A DNA stretch of 44,753 bases from RGIG3528 sp045598045 (GTDB taxonomy: Bacteria; Bacillota; Clostridia; Lachnospirales; Lachnospiraceae): NCBI GenBank assembly GCA_045598045.1, contig JAZLLG010000012.1, positions 1 through 44,753 on the forward strand, written 5' to 3'. Positions 8,248 to 15,718 of this stretch are shown one piece after another (the stretch's first letter is position 1; each line of letters starts with the position of its first letter). Position numbers and translations under genes: made by a program. The notes under the pieces were generated by a model. It was not told the DNA's origin, made no database searches, and saw only the letters and a program-made list of their open reading frames with translations.

Positions 8248-9549
8248 TTAATCGGAGATTTTTGACATTTCTCCGGAAATGCGATGAACGTACTCACGAA
8301 GCACATGAATGCAATCAAGCTCTTTTGCTTCACCTTTAACTATGTCAAGCGCAAGTGCCTTACATGTAGGTGCACCACAGGCACCGCAATCAAGTCCGGG
8401 AAGTCTCTTTGTGATTTCTTCGGCTTCATTCATCTTCCGTATACTCTCACTCATGGACTCACCAAGCTTATAGACCGGCTCGTACTCAACCTGTTCGGTC
8501 CAGAAAGCGTCTTCACGCCGGATTGAGTCGCTGCTTTCAATGCGTCTGCGTGCAATGGGCATATACTTCTTAAGATGGTTCATCTTAACGGTTGCAAGGA
8601 ACGGATTCTCAATATTGAGAACGCCTCCCACACATCCGCCGTTGCAGGCGTTCAGTTCAATGAACTGAAGATCCATAAATTTCTCGTTTTCAAGGTCTTC
8701 GAGAATATTTATAACATTTTCAATGCCATCAGCTGCAAGGTAATGGTCGTTCAGAAGGCCTCCGGCTTCTCCTCCGGATATGCCCCAGCCTACGCCGATA
8801 CGCCCTGCTGTTGCAAGCTCTTCGGGCTCGACAATGTCCTTCATGACAGGCAACAGCCGAAGATAAACATCTTTGATGGCACAAACCGCATCTATATTAC
8901 TTTTCTCCATTCCGAGAGGGGACTTAACCGCAGTAACCTTAGACGGACACGGAGAAATGAAAACAATGCCGATTTCAGACGGCTCAAGCCCGGATTTCTT
9001 TACCGCCCTGTTTCTTGCTTCCTTCGCAGCAATTTCCGCAGGCGGAAGGATAGGAAGAAGGTGATCGATAAGATCCGGATAGCGGACACGGATAAGCCGT
9101 GTAACCGAAGGACATGCCGTACTTATCAGCGGCCACTTTTCGGGATGCTTTTCAACATAGTCCCTTGAAAGCTGCGAAACTATTTCCGCAGATGCTCCGA
9201 CTTCGTAAACGTCGTCAAAACCCATTTTCTTAAGCGCCGTCAGCACGATGTTCGTATCGTCAAGATTGTTAAACTGACCATACAGCGAAGGTGCGGGAAG
9301 CGCTACCGTATATTTATATTGTTTAATAACGTCCAAAGAATCATAGGTCGGAAGCTTTGCATGATTCTGACATATGCGGATACACTCGCCGCAGTCTATA
9401 CAGAATTCTTTTGTGATGCTTGCCTTTTTGTTTCTCACACGTATTGCGGATGTGGGACAACGCTTGATGCAGTTGATGCATCCTTTGCAAAGCTCGGAAT
9501 CCAAACGGACGGAATTAATGAATTTGTTCGTAGAATCCAATTTGCTCAC
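8248..9549 (-). CDS. Sensory-type [Fe] hydrogenase-like Fe-S protein
   Basis: This 433-aa protein has an N-terminal 2x[4Fe-4S] ferredoxin (Cys21/24/27/31 and Cys50/53/56/60). A domain like the hydrogenase large-subunit C-terminus follows, with four candidate cluster cysteines (Cys146 in STACPS, Cys201 in ISPCPSK, Cys302 and Cys306 in NACNGGCVGG). A C-terminal Fe-S motif CGACGAPTC (388-396) with Cys413 ends the protein. The usual proton-relay cysteine/serine next to the first H-cluster cysteine is missing, as in HydS-like putative sensors. The PAS domain of HydS is absent. It likely senses redox state or H2, or passes electrons, rather than evolving H2. The start is GTG at 9549 with only a weak RBS, so the exact start is uncertain. 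Its operon partners are an RsbW-like ATPase and DRTGG-like proteins. Confidence 0.88.
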   Translation of the reverse strand: MSKLDSTNKFINSVRLDSELCKGCINCIKRCPTSAIRVRNKKASITKEFCIDCGECIRICQNHAKLPTYDSLDVIKQYKYTVALPAPSLYGQFNNLDDTNIVLTALKKMGFDDVYEVGASAEIVSQLSRDYVEKHPEKWPLISTACPSVTRLIRVRYPDLIDHLLPILPPAEIAAKEARNRAVKKSGLEPSEIGIVFISPCPSKVTAVKSPLGMEKSNIDAVCAIKDVYLRLLPVMKDIVEPEELATAGRIGVGWGISGGEAGGLLNDHYLAADGIENVINILEDLENEKFMDLQFIELNACNGGCVGGVLNIENPFLATVKMNHLKKYMPIARRRIESSDSIRREDAFWTEQVEYEPVYKLGESMSESIRKMNEAEEITKRLPGLDCGACGAPTCKALALDIVKGEAKELDCIHVLREYVHRISGEMSKISD

Positions 9550-9575
9550 CCTGTTTATATATGTCTTTTAACCCT

Positions 9576-10001
9576 TTATTTCTGAAAAACCTTCATTGTT
9601 ACCGTTGTTCCGACGCCAATGGTGGTTTCGATGTGCATTTCGTCCGAGTACTTTTTCATATTTGGCAGCCCCATACCTGCTCCGAAACCAAGCGCCCTGA
9701 CGTTTTCCGGCGCTGTTGAGAAGCCGGCCTGCATTGCTTTGTCGATGTCCGGAATGCCGGGGCCTTTGTCCTTAAGAACCATAACAATTTCCTCGGGACT
9801 TATTTCCACCTCAATCACTCCGCCATCAGCGTGAATAACCATGTTTATCTCGCCTTCGTACATTGCAATGGACACTTTTCTGATTATTTCAGGATTGCAG
9901 CCCATCTGGCGAAGACGCTTTTTAACATCACCGGAAGCTTCTCCCGCTCTGGTGAAGTCAACATCCGATACCGTATAATGAAGTTTAAGAGAGTCGCTCA
10001 T
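9576..10001 (-). CDS. RsbW-like HATPase (anti-sigma-type Ser/Thr kinase)
   Basis: This 141-aa protein has a GHKL ATPase fold: an N-box-like KVSIAMYEGEINMVIHA, the G1 box DKGPGIPD, and a G2-like GFGAGMGLPNMKK. These are typical of RsbW/SpoIIAB-type regulators. No sigma factor or anti-anti-sigma gene is nearby, so its partner is unknown. Proteins of this type commonly accompany HydABC hydrogenases in Clostridia. The ATG at 10001 has a perfect GAGGAGG; a longer in-frame extension overlaps the upstream gene and is rejected. The gene overlaps the end of the DRTGG-like gene by 17 bases, supporting cotranscription. Confidence 0.85.
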   Translation of the reverse strand: MSDSLKLHYTVSDVDFTRAGEASGDVKKRLRQMGCNPEIIRKVSIAMYEGEINMVIHADGGVIEVEISPEEIVMVLKDKGPGIPDIDKAMQAGFSTAPENVRALGFGAGMGLPNMKKYSDEMHIETTIGVGTTVTMKVFQK

Positions 10002-10347
10002 AATCCGGACCTCCTCGCAAGCCTTTATCGTAAAGGATTCCGCAGGCAGAAAACATTCTGTGCCCTGTGCAGAGAAGAGGAATTTCACGTTCCCGGGCAA
10101 GTTCAATCATCTGTTCATCCGGCTTTTTTGAACGGACAAATACGATTGCAACGATATCCATCATTTCCGCGGTGCGGATTACCTGAGGATTGCACAGTCC
10201 CGTAAGCAGAACCGCACGGTCCTTAACAAATGCAAGGACATCACTCATCATATCTGAACCACATGCCATATGGACTTCTCTGTCTGCCCACTCCTCGCCC
10301 GATGCAAACCTTGCACCAAGAGCTTCCTGCACGTCCCTAACTGTCAT
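9985..10347 (-). CDS. DRTGG-domain-like protein (first copy)
   Basis: This is the first gene of the accessory operon (120 aa). The segment LLTGLCNPQVIRTAEM, followed by IVAIVFVRSKKP and a helix, then IPLLCTGHRMF, fits a DRTGG-type Rossmann-like domain. The short N-terminus (MTVRDVQEAL) resembles that of related proteins next to hydrogenases. The RBS GGAGGT lies before the ATG. A paralogue is encoded at 5906-6244 in the same operon. No catalytic residues can be assigned. It is probably a ligand-binding or adaptor protein of the hydrogenase regulatory module. Confidence 0.75.
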   Translation of the reverse strand: MTVRDVQEALGARFASGEEWADREVHMACGSDMMSDVLAFVKDRAVLLTGLCNPQVIRTAEMMDIVAIVFVRSKKPDEQMIELAREREIPLLCTGHRMFSACGILYDKGLRGGPDYERLS

Positions 10348-10415
10348 AAAAATACCTCCGAAAATACGCTTTAATAGCTTTTCGCTTCATATAAGCCCAC
10401 TAGGCTGTATATGTT

Positions 10416-10444
10416 ACTATATCATTCTAAATAGTGATAATCAA
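10416..10444 (-). promoter_or_regulatory. Promoter of the hydrogenase accessory operon
   Basis: On the minus strand there is a -35 TTGATT (10439-10444), a 17-base spacer and a -10 TATAGT (10416-10421). Transcription would start near 10409, leaving a leader of about 60 bases before the first gene. It is back-to-back with the hyd promoter. Confidence 0.65.
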
Positions 10445-10481
10445 TTAAATAAAAATAAGGAATTAGTGGATTTATTGTCAC

Positions 10482-10505
10482 CATAGTGTTATAATCCATA
10501 CTATG
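10482..10505 (+). promoter_or_regulatory. hyd operon promoter (extended -10) inside an inverted repeat
   Basis: TGTTATAAT (10487-10495) is a perfect -10 with the extended TGn element. The -35 region (TGGATT, 10467-10472) is poor. The -10 is bracketed by CATAGT (10482-10487) and ACTATG (10500-10505), a 6-bp inverted repeat that may bind a regulator. Transcription would start near 10502. Confidence 0.6.
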
Positions 10506-10517
10506 AATCGCGCCTTT

Positions 10518-10539
10518 CTTTGTTATTTTTTTAACAAAG
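10518..10539. promoter_or_regulatory. Rex-like redox operator
   Basis: CTTTGTTA-N6-TAACAAAG is a perfect 8-bp inverted repeat. The inner 18 bases (10520-10537) match the Clostridial Rex consensus TTGTTAANNNNTTAACAA at 13 of 14 defined positions. It lies just downstream of the predicted start of the hyd message, where bound Rex would block transcription when NADH is low. Rex control of hydrogenase and fermentation genes is known in Clostridia; this site itself is a prediction. Confidence 0.7.
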
Positions 10540-10546
10540 CCATTGC

Positions 10547-10591
10547 GGGTGCGGATTATATCAGGTTTGTGGGCGTTTTTCGCACCCAAAC
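10547..10591 (+). promoter_or_regulatory. Structured leader with two mutually exclusive hairpins
   Basis: Segment C, CGCACCCAAAC (10581-10591), can pair with B, GTTTGTGGGCG (10565-10575), over 9 of 11 positions around a TTTTT loop. Alternatively, its CGCACCC pairs perfectly with A, GGGTGCG (10547-10553). No T-run follows, so it is not a plain terminator. It lies about 30 bases before the hydC start and could affect message stability or translation. Confidence 0.4.
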
Positions 10592-10622
10592 AAATTACTT
10601 ATTTCTTTAAGGAGGTTTCCAA

Positions 10623-11117
10623 ATGAGCTCTAAGATTTGTTCAGTTCCTTTCAAGGGAACAAAGGAGCAGGAAGCTCAGCTCAAGGCCATTATCAACGAC
10701 CTCAGGGATCAGAGTGGATGCCTTATGCCCATCATGCAGAAAGCACAGGGTATTTACGGCTATCTTCCCATCGAGGTTCAGACCTTGATTGCTGACGAGC
10801 TTAACATTCCGCTCGAGAAGGTTTACGGCGTTGCCACCTTCTACTCACAGTTTTCGCTTTATCCGAAGGGTGAGTACAAAATCTCTGTATGTCTCGGAAC
10901 AGCCTGCTACGTTAAGGGCTCGGGCGAAGTTTACGAGAAGCTTCAGGAAAAGCTCGGCATCACAGGCGGTCAGTGTACAGCTGATGGTAAGTTCTCTCTT
11001 GATGCCTGCCGTTGCATCGGCGCGTGCGGTCTTGCACCCGTTATGATGATTAACGATGACGTTTATGGTAAGCTTACACCTGACAAACTTGACGAAATAC
11101 TCGCAAAGTACAAGTAA
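10623..11117 (+). CDS. hydC: NADH-linked hydrogenase subunit HydC (NuoE-like, [2Fe-2S])
   Basis: This 164-aa thioredoxin-fold [2Fe-2S] subunit is homologous to NuoE. An N-terminal helical region (about 12-60) precedes the CLGTAC motif (Cys90, Cys95) and CRCIGACG (Cys131, Cys135), the usual four cluster ligands. In HydABC-type enzymes it passes electrons between the NADH-oxidising subunit and the rest of the complex. The start has a perfect AAGGAGG. It is the first gene of the five-gene hyd operon, preceded by the Rex-like site and leader hairpins, and the next gene starts 11 bases after its stop. Confidence 0.95.
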   Translation: MSSKICSVPFKGTKEQEAQLKAIINDLRDQSGCLMPIMQKAQGIYGYLPIEVQTLIADELNIPLEKVYGVATFYSQFSLYPKGEYKISVCLGTACYVKGSGEVYEKLQEKLGITGGQCTADGKFSLDACRCIGACGLAPVMMINDDVYGKLTPDKLDEILAKYK

Positions 11118-11128
11118 GGTACACCCCT

Positions 11129-11689
11129 ATGATGACAGAGTTATCCTTAAATGTATTGGATATCGTCGAAAATTCCACGAAAGCAAAAGCCTCGCTTATC
11201 CGCATCAATGTTGAAGCAGACACGGCAGAGGACACGCTTCTCATCGAAATCGACGATGACGGCTGCGGAATGAGTCCTGAACAGCTCGAAAGCGTTACAG
11301 ACCCATTCTTCACAACGAGAACGACAAGAAAAGTCGGCCTCGGAGTACCGTTTTTCAAGCAATCGGCCGAAATGACGGGCGGTAGCTTTTCCATCACTTC
11401 AGAAGTCGGGAAAGGCACTCAGATTGATTCGCGTTATGTGCTTTCCAGCATTGACCGTATCCCGCTCGGTGACATATGTCAGACAATACATCAGCTTATT
11501 CTCATGCATCAGGAATGCGATTTTCTCTATCGTTACGCCTACGATGGCAAAGAGTTCACACTCGACACGAGAGAATTTCGCGAGATTCTCGGCGGCATCC
11601 CTTTCGATTCGCCGGATGTTTCGGCCTACATCAAGTCTTATCTTGCGGAAAACACCGCAGAGGTAAACCTTGGAAAACCGGTCATTTAA
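11129..11689 (+). CDS. Small histidine-kinase-like ATPase (HATPase_c) of the hyd operon
   Basis: This 186-aa soluble protein has a GHKL ATP-binding fold: the N box LNVLDIVENSTKA, the G1 box DDDGCGM, the F box DPFFTTR and the G2-like KVGLGVPFF. There is no dimerisation/phospho-histidine domain and no membrane segment, so it is an ATPase module rather than a full sensor kinase. The remaining 60-70 residues have no motif I recognise. A similar ATPase gene sits between NuoE- and NuoF-like genes in many Clostridial hydrogenase operons; its role, perhaps regulation or assembly, is unproven. Two adjacent ATG codons follow a weak RBS, so translation may be coupled to hydC. Confidence 0.85.
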   Translation: MMTELSLNVLDIVENSTKAKASLIRINVEADTAEDTLLIEIDDDGCGMSPEQLESVTDPFFTTRTTRKVGLGVPFFKQSAEMTGGSFSITSEVGKGTQIDSRYVLSSIDRIPLGDICQTIHQLILMHQECDFLYRYAYDGKEFTLDTREFREILGGIPFDSPDVSAYIKSYLAENTAEVNLGKPVI

Positions 11690-11733
11690 ATAATCACTGT
11701 CATTCATTGACAAATAAACTAGGAGGATCAGAC

Positions 11734-12105
11734 ATGAAATCTCTTGCAGAATTACAGGCAATCAGAGACAAAATGCAGGGCCAGGTTGGTCTTCGTTCAG
11801 AGAGCGAAAACGCAACACGAGTTGTAGTCGGTATGGCTACATGCGGTATCGCAAGCGGTGCAAGACCTGTTCTTAACGCTCTCTCTGATGCTGTCATGGA
11901 AAAGAAGATCGAAAACGTAGCTGTTGTTCAGACAGGTTGCATCGGTCTCTGCCAGTTCGAGCCCATCGTTGAGGTTCTTGAACCCGGCAAGGAAAAGGTT
12001 ACATACATCAAGATGACTGCAGAAAAGGCTCTTGAGGTTGTCCAGAAGCACCTCATCGGCGGCCAGGTCATCTCTGAATACACCATTCAGAACGCATTAA
12101 AATAA
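11734..12105 (+). CDS. Thioredoxin-fold [2Fe-2S] ferredoxin of the hydrogenase
   Basis: This 123-aa protein has four cysteines in the [2Fe-2S] thioredoxin-like pattern: Cys35 in MATCGI, then QTGCIGLCQFEP. The usual first spacing is altered to C-x(n) with only one N-terminal cysteine visible near ATCG, so the fourth ligand is not obvious by eye. The fold is the same as that of the HydB N-terminus, which carries a matching VQTGCHGLC. The ATG at 11734 has AGGAGGA seven bases upstream; an upstream in-frame extension overlaps the ATPase gene and is rejected. It is probably an electron-transfer or accessory subunit of the complex. Codon use is strongly biased like hydB and hydA, suggesting high expression. 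Confidence 0.85.
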   Translation: MKSLAELQAIRDKMQGQVGLRSESENATRVVVGMATCGIASGARPVLNALSDAVMEKKIENVAVVQTGCIGLCQFEPIVEVLEPGKEKVTYIKMTAEKALEVVQKHLIGGQVISEYTIQNALK

Positions 12106-12117
12106 GGAGGAAACAAT

Positions 12118-13932
12118 ATGTATCGTTCACACGTCTTAGTTTGCGGCGGAACCGGTTGTACTTCCTCCGGAAGCCAGCAAATCCAGGACCTTTTAAAGTC
12201 CGAAATTGCTAAGGCCGGCCTCGACAAAGAAGTTGCAGTTGTTCAGACAGGCTGCCACGGTCTTTGCGCACTCGGCCCCATCATGATCGTTTACCCTGAG
12301 GGCACATTCTATTCAATGGTTAAGCCCGAATATATTCCCGAAATCGTTTCCGAGCATCTTGTAAAGGGACGTATCGTTAAGAAGTACGTTTACGACGAGA
12401 CAGCAGGTGACGAAGATATCACACCTCTTGCTGAGACAGCATTCTACAAGAAGCAGCATCGTATCGCTCTTCGTAACTGTGGTGTAATCAACCCCGAAAA
12501 CATCGAAGAGTACATCGGTACAAACGGCTACGCAGCTCTCGGTAAGGTTCTCACAGAAATGACTCCTGAGCAGGTTATCGACGTAATCCTTGCTTCCGGT
12601 CTTCGTGGACGTGGTGGTGCAGGCTTCCCTACAGGTAAGAAGTGGCAGCTCGCAAGAAACCTTGTTCAGGACGGCGGACAGAAGTACGTTTGCTGTAACG
12701 CAGATGAAGGTGACCCGGGTGCATTCATGGATCGTTCCGTTCTCGAAGGCGACCCTCATGCAGTTCTCGAAGCAATGGCTATCGCAGGTTACGCTATCGG
12801 CGCTAACCAGGGTTACATCTACGTTCGTGCAGAGTATCCTATCGCTGTTGAAAGACTTCAGATTGCTATTAAGCAGGCTCACGAGTATGGCCTTCTTGGT
12901 AAGGACATCTTCGGTTCAGGTTTCGATTTCGATATCGACCTTCGTCTTGGCGCAGGTGCATTCGTATGTGGTGAAGAGACAGCTCTTATGACATCCATCG
13001 AAGGTAACCGTGGTGAGCCGAGACCGAGACCGCCTTTCCCTGCAGTTAAGGGTCTCTTCGCAAGACCTACAATCCTCAACAACGTTGAGACATATGCTAA
13101 CGTTGCCCAGATCATCCTCAACGGACCTGAATGGTTCCAGAGCATGGGTACAGAAAAGAGTAAGGGTACTAAGGTATTCGCACTCGGCGGCAAGATCAAG
13201 AATACAGGTCTTGTAGAAGTTCCTATGGGCACAACACTTCGTGAGATCATCGAAGAAATCGGCGGCGGCATCCCGAACGGCAAGAAGTTCAAGGCTGCTC
13301 AGACCGGTGGTCCTTCAGGCGGATGTATTCCTCCCGAGCACCTCGATGTTCCCATCGACTATGATAACCTCATTGCTATCGGCTCCATGATGGGTTCCGG
13401 CGGACTCATCGTTATGGATGAAGATAACTGTATGGTTGATATCGCTAAGTTCTTCCTTGAGTTCACTGTAGACGAGTCCTGCGGTAAGTGTACACCTTGC
13501 CGTATCGGTACAAAGAGACTCTACGAAATGCTTGATAAGGTTACAAAGGGCCAGGCTACTCTTGAAGATCTCGACAAGATGGAAGAGCTCTGCTACTACA
13601 TCAAGGCTAACGCTCTCTGCGGACTTGGCCAGACAGCTCCCAACCCTGTTCTCTCAACACTTCGTTACTTCCGTGACGAGTATGTTGCTCACGTTGTTGA
13701 CAAGAAGTGTCCTGCAGGCGTATGTAAGTCTCTTCTTGCATTCAGCATTGACAAAGACAAATGTATGGGTTGCGGCATGTGTGCTAAGCAGTGTCCTGCA
13801 GGCGCAATCACAAGAACAGATTACACAGCAGAAGGTCATAAGCTCGCTTCATTCGCAATTGATACTTCTAAGTGCGTAAAGTGCGGCGCTTGTATGTCTA
13901 CATGTAAGTTCAAAGCTATCAGCAAACAGTAA
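12118..13932 (+). CDS. hydB: NADH-linked hydrogenase subunit HydB (NuoF-like flavoprotein)
   Basis: This 604-aa diaphorase subunit combines several modules: an N-terminal thioredoxin-like [2Fe-2S] domain (CGGTGC with QTGCHGLC, about 1-90), the FMN/NADH domain with GLRGRGGAGFPTGKKW (about 160-175), an SLBB-like region, the [4Fe-4S] motif ESCGKCTPCRIGTKR near residue 455, and a C-terminal 2x[4Fe-4S] ferredoxin (CMGCGMCAKQC and CVKCGACMSTC). This is the standard layout of HydB, the subunit carrying the flavin and NADH site of bifurcating hydrogenases. The RBS AAGGAGG precedes the ATG by six bases. Codon use is strongly biased (AAG, CGT, GGT), a sign of a highly expressed gene. Whether the enzyme truly bifurcates cannot be shown from sequence. 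Confidence 0.95.
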   Translation: MYRSHVLVCGGTGCTSSGSQQIQDLLKSEIAKAGLDKEVAVVQTGCHGLCALGPIMIVYPEGTFYSMVKPEYIPEIVSEHLVKGRIVKKYVYDETAGDEDITPLAETAFYKKQHRIALRNCGVINPENIEEYIGTNGYAALGKVLTEMTPEQVIDVILASGLRGRGGAGFPTGKKWQLARNLVQDGGQKYVCCNADEGDPGAFMDRSVLEGDPHAVLEAMAIAGYAIGANQGYIYVRAEYPIAVERLQIAIKQAHEYGLLGKDIFGSGFDFDIDLRLGAGAFVCGEETALMTSIEGNRGEPRPRPPFPAVKGLFARPTILNNVETYANVAQIILNGPEWFQSMGTEKSKGTKVFALGGKIKNTGLVEVPMGTTLREIIEEIGGGIPNGKKFKAAQTGGPSGGCIPPEHLDVPIDYDNLIAIGSMMGSGGLIVMDEDNCMVDIAKFFLEFTVDESCGKCTPCRIGTKRLYEMLDKVTKGQATLEDLDKMEELCYYIKANALCGLGQTAPNPVLSTLRYFRDEYVAHVVDKKCPAGVCKSLLAFSIDKDKCMGCGMCAKQCPAGAITRTDYTAEGHKLASFAIDTSKCVKCGACMSTCKFKAISKQ

Positions 13933-13951
13933 TCAAGGAGGAAGAATTATA

Positions 13952-15709
13952 ATGGAAACCGTTAATATTAAAATCAACGGCATTGCCGTTGCAGCTCCTT
14001 CGAATTCTACAATCCTTGAAGCTGCTAAGCTTGCCAATATCGATATTCCTACTCTCTGCTACTTAAAAGACATCAACGAAATCGGCGCATGCCGTATGTG
14101 TGTTGTTGAAGTTAAGGGTGCAAGAGGCCTTGCAGCAGCTTGCGTATACCCTGTAAACGAGGGCATGGAAGTTTTCACAAACACACCTAAGGTACTTGAG
14201 TACCGTAAGACAACACTTAAGCTTATCCTTTCGGATCACAAGAGAGAGTGCCTTTCCTGCGTACGCAGCAGCAACTGCGAACTTCAGGCGCTCTGCAAGG
14301 ATCTCGGCGTTGATTTCGAGGGCGAATTCGATGGTGTTACAAACACCTTCGAGCTTGATACATCCGCTCCTCACATGATTCGTGATAACAATAAGTGTAT
14401 CCTTTGCCGTCGTTGCTCCGCTGTATGTGCAAACGTACAGGGCATAGGCGTTATCGGCGCAAACGAGAGAGGCTTCGCTACAGAAATTTCTTCTCCTTTC
14501 GGCCTTGGTCTCGCAACAACATCCTGTGTAAACTGCGGTCAGTGTATCGCTGTTTGTCCTACAGGTGCTCTTTATGAGAAGTCCGCAATCGACGATGTTC
14601 TTGCAGCAATCAACGATCCTGCAAAGCACGTTGTTGTTCAGGCAGCTCCCGCTGTTCGTGCGGCACTTGGTGAAGAGTTCGGTTATGATATGGGCACACC
14701 TGTTCAGGGTAAGCTTGCTGCGGCTCTTCGTCGTCTTGGTTTCGAGAAGGTATTCGATACAAACTTCTCTGCAGACCTTACCATTATGGAAGAGTCCAAT
14801 GAGCTTCTCGAGAGAATTAACAAGGGTGGTAAGCTTCCTCTCATCACATCCTGCTCACCCGGCTGGATTAAGTACTGCGAGCACTACTTCCCGAACCTTA
14901 CAGATAATCTTTCATCCTGCAAGTCCCCTCAGCAGATGTTCGGTGCTGTCGTTAAGACATACTACGCTGAGAAGATGGGCTGGGATCCCAAGGATATCGT
15001 TTCCGTTTCCATCATGCCTTGTACAGCAAAGAAGTTCGAGCTTGGCCGTGACGATCAGAATGCAGCAGGTGTTCCTGATGTTGATTACTCACTCACAACT
15101 CGTGAACTTGCTCGTTTCATCAAGCGTATGGGCATTGACTTCAGAGCTCTTCCCGATGAAGGCTTTGATTCACCTCTCGGAAGCGGCACAGGCGCAGCTG
15201 TTATCTTCGGTGCAACAGGCGGCGTTATGGAAGCAGCTCTTCGTACAGCAGTTTGGAAGCTCACAGGCGAGAAGGATGGTTCTCCTATCGAGTTCAAGGA
15301 TGTTCGTGGCGTACAGGGCATCAAGGAAGCTTCTTACGATGTTGCAGGTCTCAAGGTTAAGGTTGCCATTGCATCCGGCCTCAAGAATGCAAATGAACTT
15401 CTCAAGAAGGTTGAAGCAGGTGAAGCTGATTACCAGTTCATCGAAATTATGGCTTGTCCCGGCGGCTGCGTAAACGGCGGCGGTCAGCCTCAGGTTCCTG
15501 CGAAGGTTCGTAACTTCACTGATATCCGTGCAGAAAGAGCTAAGGCTCTCTACTCACTTGATGAAGCTAACACACTTCGTTTCTCACACGAGAATCCTGA
15601 TGTTCAGGCTCTTTACAAGGAATTCCTCGGTGAGCCCGGATCACACAAGGCTCATGAACTTCTCCATACAACATACGTTAAGAGAAAGATTCACGATTAC
15701 AAGATCTGA
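13952..15709 (+). CDS. hydA: [FeFe] hydrogenase catalytic subunit HydA
   Basis: This 585-aa enzyme reduces protons to H2 in the cytoplasm. In order it has an N-terminal plant-type [2Fe-2S] domain (Cys36, 47, 50, 64), a His-Cys3 [4Fe-4S] site (His96, Cys100, 103, 109), two ferredoxin clusters (Cys149/152/155/159 and Cys192/195/198/202) and the H-cluster domain with Cys301 (TSCSPGW), Cys357 (MPCTAKK) and Cys502/Cys506 (MACPGGCVNGGGQP). This is the M3-type layout. It lacks the extra C-terminal [2Fe-2S] domain of the longer Thermotoga HydA. The residue after Cys301 is Ser302, where many single-subunit enzymes have a proton-relay cysteine. It is the last gene of the operon and is followed by a strong double stem. 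No hydE, hydF or hydG maturase gene is in the window. Confidence 0.97.
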   Translation: METVNIKINGIAVAAPSNSTILEAAKLANIDIPTLCYLKDINEIGACRMCVVEVKGARGLAAACVYPVNEGMEVFTNTPKVLEYRKTTLKLILSDHKRECLSCVRSSNCELQALCKDLGVDFEGEFDGVTNTFELDTSAPHMIRDNNKCILCRRCSAVCANVQGIGVIGANERGFATEISSPFGLGLATTSCVNCGQCIAVCPTGALYEKSAIDDVLAAINDPAKHVVVQAAPAVRAALGEEFGYDMGTPVQGKLAAALRRLGFEKVFDTNFSADLTIMEESNELLERINKGGKLPLITSCSPGWIKYCEHYFPNLTDNLSSCKSPQQMFGAVVKTYYAEKMGWDPKDIVSVSIMPCTAKKFELGRDDQNAAGVPDVDYSLTTRELARFIKRMGIDFRALPDEGFDSPLGSGTGAAVIFGATGGVMEAALRTAVWKLTGEKDGSPIEFKDVRGVQGIKEASYDVAGLKVKVAIASGLKNANELLKKVEAGEADYQFIEIMACPGGCVNGGGQPQVPAKVRNFTDIRAERAKALYSLDEANTLRFSHENPDVQALYKEFLGEPGSHKAHELLHTTYVKRKIHDYKI

Positions 15710-15718
15710 TAAAAATAA

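Noticed and set aside
10518..10539. Inverted repeat as an intrinsic terminator
   Set aside because: The T-run is in the loop, not after the stem, and there is no upstream plus-strand gene to terminate; an operator fits better.
14565..15473. Long plus-strand open frame (302 codons) inside hydA
   Set aside because: It lies in another frame of a clearly recognised hydrogenase gene with strong codon bias; its translation is Ser/Leu/Arg-rich without any motif.
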